From the NCBI RefSeq assembly GCF_030166555.2, contig NZ_CP126461.2: DNA of 64,000 nt; one strand, written 5' to 3'. Positions within the stretch are counted from its first letter, which is position 1. Each line of letters starts with the position of its first letter. Both the position numbers and the translations under genes were made by a program. The notes under the pieces were generated by a model that ran no database searches, was not told the DNA's origin, and saw only the letters and a program-made list of their open reading frames with translations. Shown here one piece after another: positions 8,272 through 15,524 of the stretch. This DNA is from Acholeplasma laidlawii_A. Lineage in GTDB: Bacteria; Bacillota_I; Bacilli_A; Acholeplasmatales; Acholeplasmataceae.

Positions 8272-10127
8272 TGGTCTCATTTATATATAAACAAAAGATA
8301 AAGATTATGATACTTTCTATTTTATTGATTGTATCAGGGTTTATCTCATATTACGCTTTTGATCAAAAACTGATATTTGATGTAACACTTATGGCTGCAT
8401 CCGTAATTGGGGTGTTACCGATTGCTATATCTGCCTTTCAAGCATTAAAAGTAAAAGTTATTAGTATTGATTTACTTGTTACAATTGCAGTTTTAGGTGC
8501 GTTTATTATTAAGGCATACGAAGAGTCTGCAATTGTTACATTCTTATTTTTATTTGGTGCCTATTTAGAACAAAGAACACTTAATAAGACAAGATCAGCG
8601 ATTAAGGCACTAACTGAAATGGCACCAGAAACTGCACTTAAAAAGATGGATGATGGTGAGTTTTTAGAAATTGGTATTGATGATGTAGAAGTAACTGATA
8701 TTTTATTAGTTAAAACGGGTGCTAAGGTACCTGTGGATGGTATTGTTTTAAGTGGTAGTGCCTATATTAATGAAGCAAGTATTACAGGTGAAGCAGTATC
8801 TGTTAAAAAAGTTGTCGACTCCAAAGTATTTGCAGGTACGATTTTAGATAATGGAACAATACAAATCGTTGCACAAAAAGTAGGAGAAGATACTACGTTT
8901 GGTAAAATCATAGAACTTGTTGAAGAAGCACAAGATTCGAAGTCTGAGGCTGAAAAGTTTATTGATAGGTTTGCTACATGGTATACGCCGTTTGTTTTAG
9001 TACTTGCGCTTATTGTTTGGGTGATTACACAAGATGTAGCATTAGCTATTACAATACTCGTACTTGGTTGCCCGGGTGCACTTGTCATTGGTGTTCCAGT
9101 ATCTAATGTTGCTGGTATTGGAAACGGTGCAAGACATGGTGTTTTACTAAAGGGAAGTGAGGTTATTGGTAACTTTAGTAAGGTTGATACTATTGTTTTT
9201 GATAAAACAGGAACACTTACAATAGGACATCCTGTATTAAGATATGAGGCTTATTTTGAGTTGGATAAAATAGAAATCATACCTTATATTTACAGTATAG
9301 AAAAACAATCAGATCATCCGCTTGCAAAGGCTATTACAGGTCACATAAAAGATGCTAAAACACTACACATAGACCACACAGATGTTATCAAAGGTGGTGG
9401 GATTATTGCAAGTATCCATAAAAAAAGAGTACTTGTTGGAAATTTAGTACTCATGAAAGATAATGGTATAGAAATAAAGTCAGATATCATGGATGAAATC
9501 AATAGATTAGAACATGAAGGACACTCCATAGTTCTTACAGCTATTGATGAAAAGTTAGTAAGTTTAATGGGGATTCGTGATGAAGTAAGACCCAATCTTG
9601 TAAAAGATTTAAAACGAATCAAAAAAATGGGTGTTAAAAACTTGATTGTATTATCTGGAGATAATCAAGGTAGTGTAGATATCGTTGCTAAAGAGTTAGG
9701 ACTTTCAAAAGCAGTTGGAAACATGTTACCAGAAGATAAAGCAAACTACATTAAAAAACTCATGAGTGAAGGGCATATGATTGCTTTTGTCGGTGATGGC
9801 GTAAATGATAGTCCATCCATCGCGCTTGCACATATTGGTATTGCTATGGGTGGTGGAACTGATGTTGCGATTGAAACATCTGATGTTGTATTAATGAATG
9901 ATAATATCAATAAACTACCACATGCTTTAGGCCTAGCAAAAGCTACTAAACATAATATGATCCAAAATATATTAATCGCGATAGGTGTTGTTGTCATATT
10001 ATTAGTAAGTTTATTTTGGGGCGAGTGGGTCAATATGAGTATTGGTATGCTAGTTCATGAAGCAAGTATATTAGTAGTCATCCTAAATGCCATGAGACTT
10101 TTAAGGTATAAAACGAAGAATAATTGA
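8271..10127 (+). CDS. Heavy-metal P1B-type ATPase with CPG motif
   Basis: 618 aa, with no N-terminal metal-binding domain. Membrane helices occur at ~12-30, 35-57, 64-100, ~238-285 and ~570-605. ITGEA (171-175), phosphorylation site DKTGT (D311), nucleotide-binding SDHPLA (His349-Pro350) and GDGVND (508-513) are intact. The transmembrane metal motif is CPG (267-269) instead of CPC, CPH or SPC, so copper, zinc or cadmium cannot be chosen. The separate HMA protein at 10201 may serve as its metal donor. It probably exports metal across the cell membrane. Confidence 0.93.
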   Translation: MVSFIYKQKIKIMILSILLIVSGFISYYAFDQKLIFDVTLMAASVIGVLPIAISAFQALKVKVISIDLLVTIAVLGAFIIKAYEESAIVTFLFLFGAYLEQRTLNKTRSAIKALTEMAPETALKKMDDGEFLEIGIDDVEVTDILLVKTGAKVPVDGIVLSGSAYINEASITGEAVSVKKVVDSKVFAGTILDNGTIQIVAQKVGEDTTFGKIIELVEEAQDSKSEAEKFIDRFATWYTPFVLVLALIVWVITQDVALAITILVLGCPGALVIGVPVSNVAGIGNGARHGVLLKGSEVIGNFSKVDTIVFDKTGTLTIGHPVLRYEAYFELDKIEIIPYIYSIEKQSDHPLAKAITGHIKDAKTLHIDHTDVIKGGGIIASIHKKRVLVGNLVLMKDNGIEIKSDIMDEINRLEHEGHSIVLTAIDEKLVSLMGIRDEVRPNLVKDLKRIKKMGVKNLIVLSGDNQGSVDIVAKELGLSKAVGNMLPEDKANYIKKLMSEGHMIAFVGDGVNDSPSIALAHIGIAMGGGTDVAIETSDVVLMNDNINKLPHALGLAKATKHNMIQNILIAIGVVVILLVSLFWGEWVNMSIGMLVHEASILVVILNAMRLLRYKTKNN

Positions 10128-10137
10128 TTTAAATCAA
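10124..10137 (+). promoter_or_regulatory. FNR/CRP-like palindrome, copZ-like promoter
   Basis: Perfect TTGATTTAAATCAA, overlapping the ATPase stop. Its centre (10130.5) is 29.5 bases upstream of TATAAT (10160-10165), exactly the geometry of the site at 7892. It matches the FNR-family half-site pair TTGAT-N4-ATCAA. Confidence 0.7.
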
Positions 10138-10159
10138 GGTTTATTAGAATACTATAGTA

Positions 10160-10165
10160 TATAAT
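10160..10165 (+). promoter_or_regulatory. -10 box of the HMA protein gene
   Basis: TATAAT, no obvious -35, 35 bases before the start codon. Confidence 0.6.
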
Positions 10166-10200
10166 ATGACTATAAAATAAAAATAAAGGGAGTAATACAT

Positions 10201-10434
10201 ATGAAAAAAACCACAATTCAATTAGAAACATTAACTTGTCCATCATGTTTACAAAAAATTAATAATGCAGTTAAGGGATTAGATGGTGTAGATAAAGATA
10301 GTGTCAATGTTATGTTTAATTCAAGTAAAGTTAAATTAGAATTTGATGACACAAAACTAGATATTGATAAAATTGAACAAGTAATTAAGTCTCAAGGGTA
10401 TGAAGTAATCAAATCTAATACAAAAGATATCTAA
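10201..10434 (+). CDS. CopZ-like heavy-metal-associated (HMA) protein
   Basis: 77 aa, one ferredoxin-like HMA domain. Metal-binding Cys13 and Cys16 lie in LTCPSC, followed by KINNAVKGLDGV and a strand-helix-strand pattern ending IKSQGYEV. Such proteins carry a soft metal ion in the cytoplasm and hand it to a P1B ATPase; the ATPase just upstream lacks its own HMA domain. It has its own promoter with the same FNR-like arrangement, and Shine-Dalgarno AAAGGGAG. Which metal it carries is not visible from sequence. Confidence 0.92.
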   Translation: MKKTTIQLETLTCPSCLQKINNAVKGLDGVDKDSVNVMFNSSKVKLEFDDTKLDIDKIEQVIKSQGYEVIKSNTKDI

Positions 10435-10469
10435 GCAAAAAAAGAAAACGATTTGTTAGCATGAATCAT

Positions 10470-10498
10470 TTGACTTCAAATCTATAATCATATATAAT
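10470..10498 (+). promoter_or_regulatory. Promoter of PTS IIA gene
   Basis: TTGACT (10470-10475), 17 bases, TATAAT (10493-10498). The -35 sits in the palindrome ATTTGA-CT-TCAAAT (10468-10481). That palindrome has N2 spacing, unlike the N3 fab boxes. Confidence 0.7.
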
Positions 10499-10530
10499 CA
10501 CTTAGGCTAAACGAGTAAAGGAAATAATAT

Positions 10531-10977
10531 ATGAACTTATTTGAAATTGATCATATCCATTTAGATTTAGAAGTATCCAGTAAAGATGAACTATTTAACT
10601 TTATTGCTAATACACTTAAAGCATTAGGACGTATTACTGAAAGTGCTGATTTTAAAAAAGCGTTAGAAAAACGTGAAAGCGAAATTTCAACAGGTCTTGG
10701 TGAAGGTATCGGTATGCCACATACTTTAGATACATCTGTGATGTTTCCAACGATGCTATATATTCGCTTAAAAAACGAAATAGACTATCAAGCAATCGAT
10801 GGTTTACCAGTGAAGGAAATATACGCAATTGCAATGCCAAATAGCTATCAAAAAGAACATTTGGAGTTGATAAGCAAAATTGCTAGTATCTATATTGATG
10901 AAGCATCAAAAGAAGAAATTAGAGCGCTAGATACAAAGGAAAGTATTCATAGTTTCATCTCTAAAAACTTAAAATAA
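10531..10977 (+). CDS. PTS EIIA, fructose/nitrogen (PtsN) type
   Basis: 148 aa, a single EIIA type-2 domain. The phosphorylated His is His64 in GEGIGMPHT. The early KDELFNFIANTLKALG segment and the EHLELISKIASI helix fit the family. There is no IIB or IIC gene nearby, so this is an orphan IIA, probably regulatory (PtsN-like) rather than a sugar transporter part. It could receive phosphate through HPr from the EI encoded at 18774. Shine-Dalgarno is AAAGGA. Confidence 0.88.
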   Translation: MNLFEIDHIHLDLEVSSKDELFNFIANTLKALGRITESADFKKALEKRESEISTGLGEGIGMPHTLDTSVMFPTMLYIRLKNEIDYQAIDGLPVKEIYAIAMPNSYQKEHLELISKIASIYIDEASKEEIRALDTKESIHSFISKNLK

Positions 10978-10985
10978 CACAAAGT

Positions 10986-11015
10986 CCGCATAAATTATCG
11001 TTTATGCGGTTTTAT
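10986..11015 (+). terminator. Terminator of PTS IIA gene
   Basis: Perfect 9-bp stem CCGCATAAA/TTTATGCGG (10986-10994, 11001-11009), 6-base loop, then TTTTATTTTTT. Confidence 0.9.
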
Positions 11016-11051
11016 TTTTTATGGCATGTTAAAATAATTTTAGGTGATGAC

Positions 11052-11561
11052 ATGAGAGTTGAAATTTGGTTTGACTTCAATCAAGAGAGTTTAGAAGTCA
11101 TAAATAATTTAAATAATGCCTTTGAGCGCTTTAAACATTCTAAAGATGTGGATATCTTATTTAGATCTTTACCGCAAAAAGAAGAGCACTTTAAATACCA
11201 TGAAATATTCCAATACGGAAGAAAAAAAGGGTTAAAACATAGTTATTTATGTACTGTTTTTGAACTCTTTAGTAGTAAAGTTGATTTGACAACTGGTTTA
11301 GAAAGCCGTTTATCACCATATCATGTAGATATTAAAGATTTACAAACAAATTTAAAAGAACATAAGAGTTTAAGAATTGTTAAAAATCAATTAGAACATG
11401 CGACACTTCAAAAGATTGATACTGCTCCAACACTTACCTTTACCCATGGGTTTAGATTAGTGGGCGTTAGTTCAATTTCTGATATTGAACAAACCCTAAT
11501 TAAGATGTATGAAAAAGACTCAGGTATTAAATACTGTATAGAAGAAGATTGTGAAAGATGA
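11052..11561 (+). CDS. DsbA-like thioredoxin-fold protein without CxxC
   Basis: 169 aa. The start VEIWFDFNQES and the end APTLTFTHGFRLVGVSSISDIEQTL match the first strand and the cis-Pro/last-strand region of the DsbA/FrnE family. The usual CPxC after the first strand is replaced by QESLEV, and the protein is shorter than FrnE (~210-240 aa). It can hardly be a disulfide oxidoreductase. The only cysteines are Cys80 in SYLCTVF and two near the C-terminus. I start at the ATG at 11052 (AGGTGATG upstream); the earlier in-frame ATG lies inside the previous terminator. Confidence 0.75.
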   Translation: MRVEIWFDFNQESLEVINNLNNAFERFKHSKDVDILFRSLPQKEEHFKYHEIFQYGRKKGLKHSYLCTVFELFSSKVDLTTGLESRLSPYHVDIKDLQTNLKEHKSLRIVKNQLEHATLQKIDTAPTLTFTHGFRLVGVSSISDIEQTLIKMYEKDSGIKYCIEEDCER

Positions 11562-11581
11562 TGTGAAAATCATCTTTTTTT
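11556..11581 (+). terminator. Terminator of DsbA-like gene
   Basis: AGATGAT (11556-11562) and ATCATCT (11569-11575) with a 6-base loop and a T run; overlaps the TGA stop. Confidence 0.85.
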
Positions 11582-11660
11582 GTAAATATGCATAAAAATG
11601 AGTGACATCATGGTATACTTGAAAAGGTTCAAAAAACGAAAAAGAAATAAGGGATACTAA

Positions 11661-13304
11661 ATGGCAATTTTATTTAACGATTTACCAATATTAGATACAA
11701 CAAAAGTAGCATTAGAAAAATTAGGTTTTACTGAAGCTACACCAATACAGGAACAAGCAATTCCAAAGATGATTTTAGGTTTAGACTTAATCGGTCAAGC
11801 TCAAACAGGAACAGGAAAGACATTTGCTTTTGGCATACCGATGGTCGAAAAAACTGATACATCCTTAAGACAAACTCAAGGTTTAATTTTAACTCCAACT
11901 AGAGAATTAACAAATCAAGTATACAAAGAGATTATTAAATTAGTTAAGTTTTACCCAGAATTAAGAGTTACAACCATCGTTGGTGGTGAGTCCTATGAAA
12001 AACAATTCAAGGAATTAGACAGAAAACCACATATCATTGTTGCAACACCAGGTCGTATTATTGATCATATCGATCGTGGTACAGTGGATTTATCACACAT
12101 TACAACACTTACATTAGATGAAGCTGATGAAATGTTAAAAATGGGTTTCCAAGATGATATCGAACGCATCCTACAAACAACACCAGAAACACGTCAAACT
12201 GTATTATTTTCTGCAACAATGCCAGCATTTATTAAAAAGATAGCTAAAAACTATCAAAAAAATCCTGAGCTTATTAAAATTGAAGCAAAAAGTTTAACAG
12301 TTGATCGTATTTCTCAAGCTTACTTCTTAGTTAAAGAAAAAGAAAAACAAAGTTTATTAGAACGTCTATTAGATTTTGAAAATCCATCAACTGCAATTAT
12401 TTTTGTGAATACAAAAGCAGGTGCTGATAGAATTACTGAAAGTTTACAAAAAGCAGGATTTACTGCTGATGCACTACATGGTGACTTAAAACAATCACAA
12501 CGTACATACGTTATGAACCGTTTTAGAAGCAAACAACTATCTATCTTAGTAGCAACAGACGTTGCAGCTAGAGGGTTAGACGTTGATGATGTTGAAATTA
12601 TTGTAAACTATGATTTACCTCAACAAGATGAAATCTATGTGCACCGTATTGGCCGTACAGGTCGTGCCGGTAAAAAAGGTAAAGCATTCACATTTGTTAC
12701 ACCACTTAAACGTCGTATGTTAGATATGTTAGCTCACTACACTAAAGCTGATATTAAACGCTTAGAAGTACCAACTGCTGATGATGTTTACAAAGAACAA
12801 CTTAAAACATTCAAACATAAAATTAAAACTGAACTAGCAAATGAATATCCAAACCATTTAGAAGCTATTAAAGAATTATTAGTGGATGAAGGTTCTAAGG
12901 ATCAATTATTAAATTACTTACTAGACAGCATGCTACCTTCTAAGAAAACTTATGAAACAATTGAAATCATTCCTGAAAAAGCACCAAGAAGAAGTCAAGG
13001 TGAAAGAGGAAATGATAAAGGTAGAAGAGATTCAAGATCATCAAGAGATGGTTCACCAGCACGTGGTAGCGGTCAATATGTTGACTTCACCCTAAATATT
13101 GGTAAAGCAGATGGTTTAACACCTCCTACACTATTTAAATTCATGGAAAAAGAATATGGCATCTTCTCTAAAAATATTGGAGACATTAGACATAATAAAA
13201 ATGAAACAGTATTTGGTCTTAGAAAAGATTCTGTAAGACGTCTTAATGCAAATAAAGAAGTGAATTACAAAGGTAGAAAAGTAGTTATCAAAACATTAAA
13301 CTAA
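11661..13304 (+). CDS. deaD: DEAD-box RNA helicase, DeaD/CshA type
   Basis: 547 aa. ATP-dependent RNA unwinding in mRNA decay, ribosome assembly or cold response. Q motif TPIQEQAIP (27-35), motif I AQTGTGKT (47-54), DEAD (153-156), SAT (184-186) and HRIGRTGRAG are all present. A basic Arg/Ser/Gly linker (~445-470) leads to a C-terminal DbpA-like RNA-binding domain (YVDFTLNIGKADGLTPPTL to KGRKVVIKTLN), which separates it from the shorter helicase at 61905. It is a single-gene unit, AAGGGAT before the ATG. Confidence 0.95.
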   Translation: MAILFNDLPILDTTKVALEKLGFTEATPIQEQAIPKMILGLDLIGQAQTGTGKTFAFGIPMVEKTDTSLRQTQGLILTPTRELTNQVYKEIIKLVKFYPELRVTTIVGGESYEKQFKELDRKPHIIVATPGRIIDHIDRGTVDLSHITTLTLDEADEMLKMGFQDDIERILQTTPETRQTVLFSATMPAFIKKIAKNYQKNPELIKIEAKSLTVDRISQAYFLVKEKEKQSLLERLLDFENPSTAIIFVNTKAGADRITESLQKAGFTADALHGDLKQSQRTYVMNRFRSKQLSILVATDVAARGLDVDDVEIIVNYDLPQQDEIYVHRIGRTGRAGKKGKAFTFVTPLKRRMLDMLAHYTKADIKRLEVPTADDVYKEQLKTFKHKIKTELANEYPNHLEAIKELLVDEGSKDQLLNYLLDSMLPSKKTYETIEIIPEKAPRRSQGERGNDKGRRDSRSSRDGSPARGSGQYVDFTLNIGKADGLTPPTLFKFMEKEYGIFSKNIGDIRHNKNETVFGLRKDSVRRLNANKEVNYKGRKVVIKTLN

Positions 13305-13330
13305 ATAGCACATTCGTGCTATTTTTTATA
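13303..13330 (+). terminator. Terminator of DEAD-box gene
   Basis: AAATAGCAC/GTGCTATTT (13303-13311, 13316-13324), 4-base loop, T-rich 3' side. Confidence 0.9.
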
Positions 13331-13397
13331 TATATAGATATAAAAACCATTTAAAAATAAGTCATATTGCAATAACACCCTTTTAACACCTTAAAGG

Positions 13398-13434
13398 TTC
13401 TATATTATAAATATAGAATATCTATAAATATTCT
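13398..13434. repeat. Two overlapping inverted repeats upstream of jetA
   Basis: TTCTATATT-ATA-AATATAGAA (13398-13418, perfect 9-bp arms) overlaps AGAATAT-N6-ATATTCT (13415-13434). They are about 80 bases before the jetA start and not followed by a T run. An operator for the jet operon is the likeliest reading. Confidence 0.5.
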
Positions 13435-13515
13435 AAGTAATAAAGCATAGTATTAGTGAAATAATCGTTAAAAAATGATACAATAAGTTAGAAAAGGCAA
13501 TAGGAGGATTTAGTC

Positions 13516-14889
13516 TTGCATCTATTTGATAACATCCCAGATACACTATTTAATGTCTTATCTTCTCCAAACAAACATATATATGTAGACTGTCTGTTTA
13601 TCATATATGATGACACCAACTCAATTGAAAATGCGTTTCAAGGTGAACGAGGCTATGTGATTGATAAGTTAGTTGACTATTTTGATGAACTTAAAGAAGA
13701 GTTTCAGATGGGGGATAGTGAAGTAACAACTTCACGTCAAAAGTCTGTTTCTGTCATTAATGTATTGAAGCAAAATGGTTGGTTAGGTGAGGAAGAACTA
13801 GGGGATTATAAAACGTCATTAAATTTATTTGATTACTCCATAAAAATCATTGATTTACTAAAAAGAATTCAAACGGGTGAAGAAAACGAGTATACCGGTG
13901 AAATCTACACCGTGTACTCTCTTTTGTCATCTTTTGATATTATTGATGGTTTAACCATTGTAGAACAAGCATATCAAAAAATTGAAGATGTCTTAAGAAA
14001 ACTAAAAACATTAAAAGCAAACATCTATCGTTTCTACTTTGATTTAGTTAAAAAGGATAGAAAAGATGATTTACAAAAAGTTTTAGAAAAACTTCTTATA
14101 GACTATAAAACAAACTTCTTTGATAGTGCATACTACCATTTAAAGACCACAGATTCACTACCAAGATATAAACGTAGTATTTTAGAAAATATATCCTATA
14201 TTTACCAAAATGAAGGTTATATGGAAACCATGGCTGAACAAGCACTTACTAAAAGAAAAGCACTTCAATATAATGATGCTTATAACTATGTGGAAGAGCG
14301 TATTCGTTATATAAAAGATTCTATAGATGCCATTGAGTATTTAATTGAAGGTATTGATAATAAAAACGAATTATATATCAATGCTGCTGCATCTAAAATT
14401 ATGTTTTTAACTAATACATCTGAAGATTTAGAAGGCTTAATGAATCGTTTATTTAAAATCATTTTAAGTGATAAAAAGGTAGATTACAGTCAAATATTTA
14501 ACCTTTTTAGAGCTAGAAACTTAGATGAAAACTCGCTTCAAACAGTTAGAAGGCCAAGAGTTGATGCCGTTGCAGAGGAAATTGACTATAACCAAGATAT
14601 CTCTGATGAGGTTAAGGAACGTAAGATGGCAAGCTTACTTAAGGCAAACTTATTTTCTAAAAAAGAAATTAACAACTATGTCACTTACCTACTAGGTGAT
14701 GCACCAAAGATATTAGCAAGTCATATAGAATTAGAATCGAATGATGATTTTGTTAAACTCATTTTAATCTTCTTATTTAGTAAATCGACAGGTATGGTTT
14801 ACGATGTTAGATTATTAAATTATGATACGAGAATTGGACATATTAAATTTACTGATTTTGAAATCTTTGTTAAAGGAAAAAGCTTATGA
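13516..14889 (+). CDS. jetA: Wadjet/condensin kleisin-like subunit JetA
   Basis: 457 aa, start TTG with AGGAGG 7-8 bases upstream. The sequence itself shows only a helical, charged protein beginning HLFDNIPDTLFNVLSS. I recognise it as the JetA (MksF-like) subunit by its start, length and position before a ~210-aa JetB and an SMC-like JetC. In Wadjet systems JetA is the kleisin that bridges the JetC heads in a complex acting on plasmid DNA. It overlaps jetB by four bases (ATGA). No jetD lies next to the operon. Confidence 0.8.
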   Translation: MHLFDNIPDTLFNVLSSPNKHIYVDCLFIIYDDTNSIENAFQGERGYVIDKLVDYFDELKEEFQMGDSEVTTSRQKSVSVINVLKQNGWLGEEELGDYKTSLNLFDYSIKIIDLLKRIQTGEENEYTGEIYTVYSLLSSFDIIDGLTIVEQAYQKIEDVLRKLKTLKANIYRFYFDLVKKDRKDDLQKVLEKLLIDYKTNFFDSAYYHLKTTDSLPRYKRSILENISYIYQNEGYMETMAEQALTKRKALQYNDAYNYVEERIRYIKDSIDAIEYLIEGIDNKNELYINAAASKIMFLTNTSEDLEGLMNRLFKIILSDKKVDYSQIFNLFRARNLDENSLQTVRRPRVDAVAEEIDYNQDISDEVKERKMASLLKANLFSKKEINNYVTYLLGDAPKILASHIELESNDDFVKLILIFLFSKSTGMVYDVRLLNYDTRIGHIKFTDFEIFVKGKSL

Positions 14890-15524
14890 TGAACAAAAAC
14901 CAAGCAATAAAAAAACTAAGTGAAGAGTTTGTAGTATTAAAAGAAGCAGAAAAAACTGTTTTTTCTAGAATTGTAAACAAATTACTTCAAGTGAACTTCA
15001 TCACTAGAAAAAAGATTGCTGATGCAAATGATTACCGTTTTGTATTAGCGTATAAGGAAATATTTGAAGCCTATTTTTGTTTATCAGATTTTGAACTCAT
15101 TATTGAGCGCCATGAAGAAGTTTTATATATCAAAAATATATCAAACTTCAATCACTTAAGACTTAGAAAAGCTGAAAGTATTTTATTACTTATAATTAGA
15201 ATGTTATATCAATCCAAGATGGATGTAATCACACTGGATGAAAACGTTGAAATATACTTAAGTGAGGTTCATGATGAACTCACTAAAGTAGGTTATCTAG
15301 ATAATAAACGTATGACTAAGGAGACATTGAAACCTAGTCTTCAATTATTAAAAGGTTACAACATCATTGATTATATGGATAGTAAATTAAATGACGATGC
15401 TAGAATTAAAATATATCCAACAATTTTATATGTTATTAGAACAGACAGTATTAAAGAATTATTGGATCACATAGATGACTATGTTAAAGGGGGTAATGTA
15501 AATGAAGAAATTGACGAAGATTAA
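14886..15524 (+). CDS. jetB: Wadjet/condensin KITE-like subunit JetB (DUF4194)
   Basis: 212 aa. DUF4194-like: a helical N-terminus (KKLSEEFVVLKEAEKTVFSR), a central strand and a RKAESILLLIIRMLYQSK helix typical of the small MksE/JetB subunit, and a C-terminal winged-helix-like part (LLKGYNIIDYMD). In known complexes this dimer binds the kleisin and DNA. The start overlaps the jetA stop (ATGA) and the end overlaps jetC by 23 bases. Two adjacent Met codons are possible starts. Confidence 0.82.
   Translation: MMNKNQAIKKLSEEFVVLKEAEKTVFSRIVNKLLQVNFITRKKIADANDYRFVLAYKEIFEAYFCLSDFELIIERHEEVLYIKNISNFNHLRLRKAESILLLIIRMLYQSKMDVITLDENVEIYLSEVHDELTKVGYLDNKRMTKETLKPSLQLLKGYNIIDYMDSKLNDDARIKIYPTILYVIRTDSIKELLDHIDDYVKGGNVNEEIDED

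Noticed and set aside
10468..10481. PTS IIA promoter palindrome as a fourth fab box
   Set aside because: Spacing is N2, not N3, and the gene has no link to fatty-acid synthesis; it may be another regulator's site.
11004..11051. N-terminal extension of the DsbA-like protein
   Set aside because: The extension starts inside the 3' arm of a strong terminator and the ATG at 11052 has a proper Shine-Dalgarno.
11069..11082. Another FNR-like box (TTGACTTCAATCAA)
   Set aside because: It lies inside the coding part of the DsbA-like gene with no promoter near it and imperfect symmetry.
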